DNA of 26,336 nucleotides from a virus. Within the stretch, counting starts at the first letter, position 1. Each line of letters starts with the position of its first letter. The DNA lies in IMG/VR virus record IMGVR_UViG_3300036759_000185, positions 1-26,336 of that record; one strand, given 5' to 3'. Positions 5,957 to 13,059 of the stretch are shown here, in pieces. The position numbers and the translations under genes were made by a program. The notes below the pieces were generated by a model. It searched no databases. It was given only the letters and a program-made list of their open reading frames with translations, and was not told the origin of the DNA.

Positions 5957-8115
5957 TGCACAAACCCCCGTTCGCGCATGGCCTCGAGCGCCTGCGGATT
6001 GATCCAGACCGGCCGGCCGTCATCATCACACGCCGCATGGAAACCTTCCTGCTCGAGCAGGTGTACGATGCGCCGCTGCATGTCGCGCGTCTGCAGATGC
6101 ACGGGAATCGCGCAAGCCTCGAGAAATTGATAGACCGACAGCTCCGGATGCTGCCTGGCGTAGTAACGAATTTTTTCCGACCAGGGATCGGTCACGAGAC
6201 GCGCCTGCTGCTCGCGTTCAAACAACGCGCGTGTCTCGGCTTTCGGCCACCAGCACACCTGCGCACGATAGAGCGATAGCGCTTCCGCCCAGATCTGCCA
6301 GCGATCGCGCTCGAGTGCCCGCAGGTCTACCGCGCCGGTCGCGACCGGCCAGGCCAGGCGCGCGCCTTCCTGGTAGAGGTAATGCCGTTCCTCCACCGTC
6401 CCGAGAAACACGCACTGCCGCGGATACGCCATCTTGCCCCAGCGCCCATGCGCCGGCCGGTACTGATCAAGCGGCCGCGTGAGAAACTGGCGTGCCTGTT
6501 CATACTGCAACTGGCGGCCGGCATCGGCCAGCGCCACCAGCCACACACCGCGCAATTGCTCGGCCGCTGCCTGCCACTCGAAGCGCGAGGGAAGCTGTGC
6601 CAGCAGATAGGACGCATCACCCGCCAGCACTTCCGCGGCGCGCTCGAGCTGCGCCGGCTGTGACCCTTCGAGCAACAGAATACTTTCCACCGCCGCGCCT
6701 GGCCGGAACAGACGCGCGATCGCGCCCACAAACCAGGCCACCGCGCACTCGTCCCAGTACAAAGCCTGATCTTCGGCGTAACGATGTTGCGCGCGCGATT
6801 CTGCACCAAAATAGTGCAGAAAAAAATTCTCCTGCAGGCGTTTCACGCCGTCCCAGCGTTCCGCTTCGATGCGTTCCCGCAGCGGATGCATCGCTTGCGA
6901 GCGCGCGACCAGCTCCACCGCGGCGCGCGCCACACCTTCCGGCAGCGTGGGCGTCAAGGTGCGTTGCAGCCACGTCAGGATGGAAAAGAAACGCTGCTCC
7001 TCGAGTTCGCCAGCGTGAATGCCGGCCGGCAGGCCTTTCTCGAGCACAATCTTTTCCCGAAACGCGTCATAGCGCAGTTTGCCGGTCCAGTCCGGATGTT
7101 CGCGTAAAGCGCAGGCTGCATTCGCGACATTCGGATGCGGCCGGCGCACCCGGTTGAGTGTCAGGCCCTCGCGCCAGACCTCCTGTTCGTTCGCCTGGTC
7201 GGCCGCCGCTGCCGCCAGGCCCAGCACCGCCGGCGATTCAATGCGGCCCCAATGCGCGCACCGCGAGCAGTACTCTTCGCCGAAATCGCTGCGCACGCGT
7301 TGACAGGTCACCGGTCCGGCATCTGCTAACGCATGCCGGATTTTTTTCTCCGTGTCGCGGCGCCGGTAACCGGCATGCGGCCGGCTAAAGGTATGCGCCG
7401 CTTCCTCCCCATCGCGCGTGCGCGCAACGACCGATAGCATGGCGTACCATTCCGGTTCGGCGAGCGTGGCCGCATCGTCGCGTGTATGCCGCAGCCAGGC
7501 GCAACCCTCGAGAATCGGACCGAGCAACGGCGCCGGCCCCTTCGCTTTTTGCTCGGCACGTTCTGGCGCCGTTTCCTTTGCGGCCGCCTGGCGCCAGGCT
7601 TCCGGCAACTCGGCCAGCGCCACAAACCAGCCCTGCAATCCATCCCAGGTATATTCGAGGCCCGTATCCGGATGGATCGACGGAGGCGCTACGACATACG
7701 TGCCCGCTGCGCGCAGATCGACATGCGGCGCCAGGCGCCCGCGCGCTTCGAAATCCACCGGCACACGAAAATAGAAATGCGTGCCACCGGTACCCGTCGA
7801 AACGGTACGCGTCTCCGGCAGCTTGCCATACTTCTGCTCGAGTCCGAAGAATTCCTCGCGGCCCGGTTTCGCGTGACTCACATCGACATCGATCACGAGC
7901 AGGCCGACTCCGGCCGCCAGACCGATATTCGCCTGCGGTTCCCGCTGCCACCACTGCCGGATTTGAAATTCATCCGTCGTCGCATCGAGCACGCCGCGGC
8001 CGCCTTCGCGCTCGGGAATCAGCGGTACTTTCGCACGCACGCCAAGCGGCAGGACACGCAGGCCGGCCCGCGCATAGGCCAGCGCGGCACGTAGCAAACG
8101 GTTCATTTCCGCCAT
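5953..8115 (-). CDS. Bifunctional primase-polymerase fused to a VirE-like domain with a degenerate P-loop
   Basis: A 720-residue replication protein. Residues about 10-170 are a Prim-Pol domain with its catalytic set: LLVIDVD (D76, D78), STGTGGTHFYF with His113, D133 and VVAPPS (143-146). Cysteines at 205, 271, 283 and 286 suit the zinc-linked region that follows in this family. Residues about 400-615 match the VirE/DUF-type ATPase by order (EAERWDG, YWDECAVAWFVGAIAR, LRGVWLVALAD, YPRQCVFLGT, RDRWQIWAEAL). The Walker A site, however, reads LLLEGSQPAQLER (481-492 region), lacking the GKS/T, and the Walker B acidic residues are altered. Priming and polymerisation may be retained while ATP-driven unwinding is probably lost. 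The position inside the late operon is unusual. ATG 8115 follows a GGGGT Shine-Dalgarno. Confidence 0.85.
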   Translation of the reverse strand: MAEMNRLLRAALAYARAGLRVLPLGVRAKVPLIPEREGGRGVLDATTDEFQIRQWWQREPQANIGLAAGVGLLVIDVDVSHAKPGREEFFGLEQKYGKLPETRTVSTGTGGTHFYFRVPVDFEARGRLAPHVDLRAAGTYVVAPPSIHPDTGLEYTWDGLQGWFVALAELPEAWRQAAAKETAPERAEQKAKGPAPLLGPILEGCAWLRHTRDDAATLAEPEWYAMLSVVARTRDGEEAAHTFSRPHAGYRRRDTEKKIRHALADAGPVTCQRVRSDFGEEYCSRCAHWGRIESPAVLGLAAAAADQANEQEVWREGLTLNRVRRPHPNVANAACALREHPDWTGKLRYDAFREKIVLEKGLPAGIHAGELEEQRFFSILTWLQRTLTPTLPEGVARAAVELVARSQAMHPLRERIEAERWDGVKRLQENFFLHYFGAESRAQHRYAEDQALYWDECAVAWFVGAIARLFRPGAAVESILLLEGSQPAQLERAAEVLAGDASYLLAQLPSRFEWQAAAEQLRGVWLVALADAGRQLQYEQARQFLTRPLDQYRPAHGRWGKMAYPRQCVFLGTVEERHYLYQEGARLAWPVATGAVDLRALERDRWQIWAEALSLYRAQVCWWPKAETRALFEREQQARLVTDPWSEKIRYYARQHPELSVYQFLEACAIPVHLQTRDMQRRIVHLLEQEGFHAACDDDGRPVWINPQALEAMRERGFVQ

Positions 8116-8124
8116 ACCAAACCC

Positions 8125-8535
8125 CTACCCCGCCCGTTCCGTTGCAACCTGGCGCGTCCTGGCGTCAAGACCTGCAGGGGATGGACCCGATTCCGGATGC
8201 CGGCGCACCCATTCCTGCAACTGGCGCCGAATCTCGCCGTCGATTTCTTCCTGCCGCTGGCCTTGATAATCGAAGGCCCGCCAGTCGGTGATCTGTTCTT
8301 CGAACAATTTCGTCACTGCCACCGCCAGCGAAATGAGCGCGTCTTTTCGCGTCAACTCTTCGGCCGCACCGTCCCAGTAAGCAGCCCAGCGCTTCGCGCC
8401 GATGGCCACCCGTTCCAGCCGCACCGGCACCGGTTGCGCGAAACGCAGAGCGAGCAGATTGCCGGCCCCGGAGCGCGGCTGCCGGAAGAACGCGCCTACG
8501 AAATGGATGTTCGCCGGTACCCCTAAGCGCGGCAT
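8125..8535 (-). CDS. Hypothetical protein between tail-tip and primase genes
   Basis: A 136-residue protein. The N-terminal half contains strands (NIHFVGAFF, PVPVRLERVAIG); the C-terminal half is charged and helical (KDALISLAVAVTKLFEEQI, then RQEEIDGEIRRQLQEWVRRH). It ends 9 nt before the primase start. No family was recognised. A replication-accessory or tail-tip accessory role would both fit the position. Confidence 0.5.
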   Translation of the reverse strand: MPRLGVPANIHFVGAFFRQPRSGAGNLLALRFAQPVPVRLERVAIGAKRWAAYWDGAAEELTRKDALISLAVAVTKLFEEQITDWRAFDYQGQRQEEIDGEIRRQLQEWVRRHPESGPSPAGLDARTRQVATERAG

Positions 8536-8538
8536 CGC

Positions 8539-8736
8539 TTAAAACCCCTCCGCTTCGCGCCGCTCACGCCGCCAGGCCTCGAGAATCGACTGCAAGCGCA
8601 TTTCGAGTGCATACCAGTCGAATTGGCGTGCCGCTTCCGGATGAAGGATGGCCGCTTCTCCGAGCGCCGTCAGCAATCCCACCAGTTCTGCCGGGGAGAA
8701 TTCGAGCGCAATCAGTTTTTCATCCGCACTGCTCAT
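8539..8736 (-). CDS. Small hypothetical protein related to the 2518-2739 product
   Basis: A 65-residue protein whose ATG overlaps the stop of the hub gene (ATGA). LEFSPAELVGLLTALG (about residues 11-26) aligns without gaps to LQFTDAELDLLTFSLG of the early protein at 2518-2739. A helical, Arg/Glu-rich tail follows (WYALEMRLQSILEAWRRERR). Function is unknown. The shared motif suggests a small adaptor family used twice by this phage. Confidence 0.55.
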   Translation of the reverse strand: MSSADEKLIALEFSPAELVGLLTALGEAAILHPEAARQFDWYALEMRLQSILEAWRRERREAEGF

Positions 8737-10025
8737 AAGCCCGAGGTACTCGCTGCCGTCGTCGCACTCACTTCCGCCGCAATCTGCGCCATGGCATCCG
8801 CCAGCGTCGGATTGTAATCACCCACTGTCAAACGCACCTCCGTCGTCGCCGCCCGGTCCGGCATCTGACTGAGCACGACGCGCTGCACTTCCATTTCTTT
8901 CGCTTGCCAGCCGTAGCGCGCCGCCGTCAACCGCACCAGGCCGCCTGGCTGTGCACCGACCGTCCAGCAGACCAGCTCGCCGCGTTCATTCGGCGTCGAG
9001 GCGCGCGCCAGGTCCGTCTGCGCAAACGTGAGCGCGGTATCGGCATGCGTCACGCGCAGATCGTAATCGACCCACTGCAGCAGGCCGTAACGATCGATCG
9101 AATCCTGATCGTAGATATGCGCCGTCACACCATCGCCCACAAACGTGACATCATTCGCCGGCGCAAAAAAATCCTCGCTATAGGATTCGACCCGGAAAGA
9201 CGGCTGGCCGGCTGTATCCGTCAACTCGAGAACCGCTATAGTCGGATTCTCGCCATAGGTAAATAAACCCTGCACATCGATGAACCAGACCCGGCCGGTC
9301 GCTTTCGCAACGGCATCCAGAATCTGCGTCACAGATTGATATTCGAAATTCAGCTCGAGCACCGTCGTGTGCGCAATCGACCCCAGGCGCAGAATGGAAG
9401 GCGTTAAGCCGGTACCCGTCAGGACATCGCGGATGATTTGATCGTCGTACCAGCCAAGCGTGGTATAGTCTTTCGTCCAGGTGCGCCCATCGGTGAACAG
9501 CCGGTAATCGCGGCAGGCATAGGAAACTTCGACCGTGCCATCGAGCGCGCCCAGATCCGACATGGCGCGCGAAGCCACAAAGCCGGCAAACAGCGTCTGC
9601 GGAGCTCCGGCCGCCAGTTGCATCCGCGGCAGCGACCAGGGCGCAAACAGCGGAGCGCCGAGATAGACGGCATCCACGGCAATGTTGAAGACGGTATCCT
9701 CCACCGAGAATCCGCACTCAAACCAGATTTCCGTCACACGCTCGGAATCGAAGGCGGCCGAAGGCGCCGGCAGCCGGTCCGGACCCAGTTTGTAGAAGAT
9801 GAGATAGGGATTCGGCAAAGCATCCTGATTACCGGAAATCTGTGAGCCGTACCAGCTCGCGCCCGCGGCATCCACCAGGCGCGCCCGAAAGAACCAGGCG
9901 CCGCCTGGCCCGCCTTTCGGCCATTCGACCAGCAGCGATAGATAACAGTCCTGAAAATCGGTCGGCACGAAATGCGCCAGCCGCACCTGACCACTACCAT
10001 TCTTTCGATTGACCTGAATCAGCAA
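8733..10025 (-). CDS. Tail tip hub / Tal-like protein
   Basis: A 430-residue protein. Residues 1-115 look like a beta-sandwich of carbohydrate-binding type (SLLVEWPKGG, AWFFRARLVDAAG, then EIWFECGFSVEDT, AVDAVYLG). The middle has the hub-like stretch WYDDQIIRDVLTGTGLTP, LELNFEYQSVTQILDAVA and TGRVWFIDVQGLFTYG, which recalls baseplate hub/tail-associated proteins that close the tube and contact the host surface. No peptidase motif was seen. The only start consistent with full length is TTG 10025, two bases after the upstream stop, with a weak GTGAG Shine-Dalgarno. The N-terminal domain seems to lack its first strands. Confidence 0.6.
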   Translation of the reverse strand: MLIQVNRKNGSGQVRLAHFVPTDFQDCYLSLLVEWPKGGPGGAWFFRARLVDAAGASWYGSQISGNQDALPNPYLIFYKLGPDRLPAPSAAFDSERVTEIWFECGFSVEDTVFNIAVDAVYLGAPLFAPWSLPRMQLAAGAPQTLFAGFVASRAMSDLGALDGTVEVSYACRDYRLFTDGRTWTKDYTTLGWYDDQIIRDVLTGTGLTPSILRLGSIAHTTVLELNFEYQSVTQILDAVAKATGRVWFIDVQGLFTYGENPTIAVLELTDTAGQPSFRVESYSEDFFAPANDVTFVGDGVTAHIYDQDSIDRYGLLQWVDYDLRVTHADTALTFAQTDLARASTPNERGELVCWTVGAQPGGLVRLTAARYGWQAKEMEVQRVVLSQMPDRAATTEVRLTVGDYNPTLADAMAQIAAEVSATTAASTSGL

Positions 10026-10027
10026 GA

Positions 10028-10579
10028 TCAGCTCACCCGGTAACTCACGTTAAACATGCATTCGTTCACACCCGCCTCAAACGGAATACCGGCTCCGCCC
10101 GGCATACCCATCACCAAACGTTTGTTGGGTGCATCGACCCAGGCCGGCGTCAGTAACCACTGCCCGCTTGGCACGAGCAGCGCCGCCGGCGCCAGGATTC
10201 CGCCCACAAAACCAGCCGGCGCCAGCGCCAGGCTGACGTAGACAAAAGCATCCAGCGTGCCGCCGAGGGTAATCATGAAATGCAATTGCGTCAGGCATTC
10301 CGCGCCACGCCGCAGGTATTGCGCCGAAACCACGTGCAGCGCGCTCGCCGTCATGGCGCCCGCGGCCGTAATCGTAGGCGTGTAGGATTGCCAGTCGGCG
10401 CCGAACTTGACCGTGTCCGGCAGCGTGACGGTTCCCGTTGCCGTGAAATCACCGACATTCGTTAAGGCATAGCCGCCCGCATCCACATCGCCGCCCCAGA
10501 GCTGCAGGTTCTCGAGCAGCGCGTTGTACTGATTCGCGGTCGAAGCTTCGCCTGCCTGCACCGGCGCCGGCCAGCTCAT
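10028..10579 (-). CDS. Short tail fibre/tip protein
   Basis: A 183-residue protein. The N-terminus MSWPAPVQAGEASTANQYNA, then WGGDVDAGGYALTNV, is shared with the next fibre protein (10576-11952) and is probably the attachment module. The rest is strand-rich and Gly/Ala-rich (DWQSYTPTITAAGAMTA, QYLRRGAECLTQLHFMIT) like a receptor-binding head. The start overlaps the preceding stop (ATGA). Confidence 0.6.
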   Translation of the reverse strand: MSWPAPVQAGEASTANQYNALLENLQLWGGDVDAGGYALTNVGDFTATGTVTLPDTVKFGADWQSYTPTITAAGAMTASALHVVSAQYLRRGAECLTQLHFMITLGGTLDAFVYVSLALAPAGFVGGILAPAALLVPSGQWLLTPAWVDAPNKRLVMGMPGGAGIPFEAGVNECMFNVSYRVS

Positions 10580-11952
10580 TTTTCACCCTCCGGTGCCCAG
10601 GGAATCAGGCCTTCCCAGATTTCTGAATCCGATTTCTTGCCGAAGACGTGCAGACCATCGGCATCCGCCACAAAATTCACCGCACCGATCGGTATCGTCT
10701 GCTCCGGCGGATCGGTTGCCGGCTCCGCGGCTTGTGTTTTCGCGGCGCGCATGTGCGCGCGAATCTCAGCGAGCGAAGCGCCCGAGCCATGCGCTACCCA
10801 GGTGAGGCCGCTCACATTGCCGGAGGCATAGATATTGCCTTGCGTGCGCATGTTGCCGGTTGCCGGGTAAAACGTAGGATCGGGCGCAAACTGCCCGTTA
10901 TTCAGAATCTGAAAGTAATTCGTGGCCGTCCCGGACTTCGTCTGGTAGAAATCCGATGCCGTCGTAATCCGCCCGCCCGCCCAAAGACCACCATTAATAG
11001 CTAAGGACGCGGTAGCCCCGCCGCCGAAGTCCATCGTCGGCTGTGCGCCGTTGAATGAGAACTTCATGAGTTTGCCCGAAGCACTCAACTGGAAGGGACT
11101 GGAAAACGTGCAGACACCGTTCGCTGTGTTTGCCGCGAAACCATCGCATTTGATCGGGCTCGTAAAGTGCACGGAACCATCCCCGCCACTGGCCGCAATC
11201 GGCGCATCGTTTTGCATGGTCAGATTCACGCTGGCCACCACGCCGCCGCCGGTAAATTGCACCGCCGCGTTGTCGAAATGGATGCCGCCGTTTGCGCGCA
11301 CGAGTAGCGGCTGCCCGATCGCCGCATCCGCCGCACTAGGAGAGATTTGGATAAAGGAGCCCGCCGAACTTTGCGCCGTCACCGCCAGGCCCGCCAGCGC
11401 ACCCGCCACCGTCGCACTATCCGTCGTCGTGAGCTTGCGCACCCGCAAATCGCGTTCCGCGCCTTCCGCGCTGCAGAGCTTCACCGTGTTGGCATCCGCG
11501 CGCAGAAACCCGACTTCCATCGATTCCGCCACCAGGTCATAACCTTCCGTCCAGCCGAACCAGCCGCCCACCGGCATCACGAGTAACGTCTGCTGCTGCC
11601 GGCCATAGGCATACATCCCCGCCACAATTTGCCCGACCGAATAATCCGCAAAGAACCCCCAGCCCGGATCGCGCGTATCACCGTTCGATCCGAAAGCATA
11701 TTTATGCGCGCCCGCCTGGCGGTTCTCGCAGACAATGTAAGTCACGCTGGCATTGGAAGTAACCGTCATCGGCGTACCGTTGCTGTCGCCGCCATCCGCG
11801 ACGACTTGTTTGCTGGACACCTGCGCCACATTCGAAACTTTGTAATTGCCGGCATCCACATCGCCGCCCCACGTCTTGAGCGCCGCCACCAGTGCGTTAT
11901 ATTGCGCGGCCGTCGCCGTCTGTCCCGGTACGACTGTGCTAGGCCAGGCCAT
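10576..11952 (-). CDS. Tail fibre/tip protein with repetitive beta region
   Basis: A 458-residue protein from ATG 11952. The N-terminus (MAWPSTVVPGQTATAAQYNA, then WGGDVDAGNYKVSNV) matches that of the following gene. A long beta-rich middle of Gly/Ser/Thr strands (VVASVNLTMQND, SVHFTSPIKCDGFAANT, ASLAINGGLWAGG) resembles fibre shafts. A C-terminal segment has a short coiled coil (LAEIRAHMRAAKTQAAE) and a capping strand pair (VNFVADADGLHVFG). Upstream in-frame codons are out of frame with the real gene at 11939-12172 and are excluded. Confidence 0.62.
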   Translation of the reverse strand: MAWPSTVVPGQTATAAQYNALVAALKTWGGDVDAGNYKVSNVAQVSSKQVVADGGDSNGTPMTVTSNASVTYIVCENRQAGAHKYAFGSNGDTRDPGWGFFADYSVGQIVAGMYAYGRQQQTLLVMPVGGWFGWTEGYDLVAESMEVGFLRADANTVKLCSAEGAERDLRVRKLTTTDSATVAGALAGLAVTAQSSAGSFIQISPSAADAAIGQPLLVRANGGIHFDNAAVQFTGGGVVASVNLTMQNDAPIAASGGDGSVHFTSPIKCDGFAANTANGVCTFSSPFQLSASGKLMKFSFNGAQPTMDFGGGATASLAINGGLWAGGRITTASDFYQTKSGTATNYFQILNNGQFAPDPTFYPATGNMRTQGNIYASGNVSGLTWVAHGSGASLAEIRAHMRAAKTQAAEPATDPPEQTIPIGAVNFVADADGLHVFGKKSDSEIWEGLIPWAPEGEK

Positions 11953-12172
11953 TCTGTGCGACTCCGAATAGCTCACTCTGCGGCTCGGCCACCACTTCCA
12001 GCAGCACCAGCAGACGATCTTCCTCGAGATGGCAGCGGCCGCGAAAACCCTGCTGCTCCGCGAGCAGTTGCAGCGCGCCTTGTATCGCACCCTGCGCCAT
12101 CGCAATGACTTCCCGCTGCCGGCGAAAGAACGCCTGTTCGGCCGCACTCAATTCGTATGTTTTCAGGCCCAT
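11939..12172 (-). CDS. Small helical protein in the tail-tip cluster
   Basis: A 77-residue protein, mostly helix: YELSAAEQAFFRRQREVIAM, AIQGALQLLAEQQG, then a strand LVLLEVV. A Shine-Dalgarno-like AGGA lies 6 nt before ATG 12172. It overlaps the upstream gene by 10 nt and the downstream fibre start by 14 nt. No family was recognised; it may be a small assembly adaptor. Confidence 0.5.
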   Translation of the reverse strand: MGLKTYELSAAEQAFFRRQREVIAMAQGAIQGALQLLAEQQGFRGRCHLEEDRLLVLLEVVAEPQSELFGVAQNGLA

Positions 12173-13059
12173 TGTGAATCCTGACTCGAAGGATGCGCTT
12201 CATCCGCCCAGAGGAAACCATCCCAGGCCGTTCCCTGCGGACACCAGGCCCATTGCGCATTCGCAATGTTCGCGCCATCCTCCCAGGTGGATTGATCCCA
12301 CTTCTTGCAGGTCAGCGGTTGAAACGGCGCCAGACTGCCGGCGTAGGAATCGGCCGCAAAGGGAGGCAACTGGATACCCGCCGGATACGTGCGGCCGCAC
12401 AGCCAGATGGAATCGAGACGCAGCGTGGCGAACCATGCGCCGAGCGGCACATCCTCGGCTGCCGTCACGCGAAACCCGAATTCAGTCAGCCCGGCCGGCG
12501 TCAGCGGTTGCGCTTGTGTCGGCGCCAGGCGCAGGCCGGCCGCCGCCCAGCTATGCGTTTCCGGAATGAGAACGCGCGCCGGCGCGGTCCATTCGTTACC
12601 CGCACCATCCTTGGCATACGCCAGCACATACAGCGCCGGCTTCGTCGTCGTGACATAGGCCACCGAGAACCAGCCCCAGAACACGAAACCGTTGCCATTC
12701 TCCGGCCAGGCGAAGGAATGCACGAATTCGACGGGCGCCGTCTGCGTGGCCGGCGTCCAATCCGTCGCGGCACTACCGATCCCATAGGCTGACTCGGTTG
12801 CATCGAGGCGCAACGGCGAACACTCACCGCGTGCCTGCCAGGCGGCCAGGTCCGAGGCTTCCTCAAAGCCCCAGCTCGCCACTTCCGCCCGGCACTCGCG
12901 GCCGTCAATGCGCACTTTCGAAAGATTCGTGATCCAGGGACCCGGCCCGGCGGAATGAATCGCGAAATTCGCTGAGGTGGAAAACTGCGCATCGAGCGCA
13001 ATCATCGCGTCATACCAGGAATCGAGCCGCGCACCGTTGATGAAGATGTCGAATTTCAT
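12163..13059 (-). CDS. Distal-tail-like protein with carbohydrate-binding-like domain
   Basis: A 298-residue protein encoded directly after the tape measure, the usual place for the distal tail (Dit) protein. Residues 1-60 form a strand-rich start (KFDIFINGARLDSWYDAMIA, LSKVRIDGREC). Residues about 62-218 read like a galactose-binding/CBM beta-sandwich: WGFEEASDLAAWQ, VEFVHSFAWP, GFVFWGWFSVAY, ALYVLAYAKDG, FGFRVTAAED, ATLRLDSIWL. A shorter C-terminal Trp-rich part follows. Dit proteins with inserted sugar-binding modules ('evolved Dit') are known in siphoviruses. Assignment rests on position and pattern, not on a decisive motif. The ATG overlaps the tape-measure stop. Confidence 0.55.
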   Translation of the reverse strand: MKFDIFINGARLDSWYDAMIALDAQFSTSANFAIHSAGPGPWITNLSKVRIDGRECRAEVASWGFEEASDLAAWQARGECSPLRLDATESAYGIGSAATDWTPATQTAPVEFVHSFAWPENGNGFVFWGWFSVAYVTTTKPALYVLAYAKDGAGNEWTAPARVLIPETHSWAAAGLRLAPTQAQPLTPAGLTEFGFRVTAAEDVPLGAWFATLRLDSIWLCGRTYPAGIQLPPFAADSYAGSLAPFQPLTCKKWDQSTWEDGANIANAQWAWCPQGTAWDGFLWADEAHPSSQDSQWA

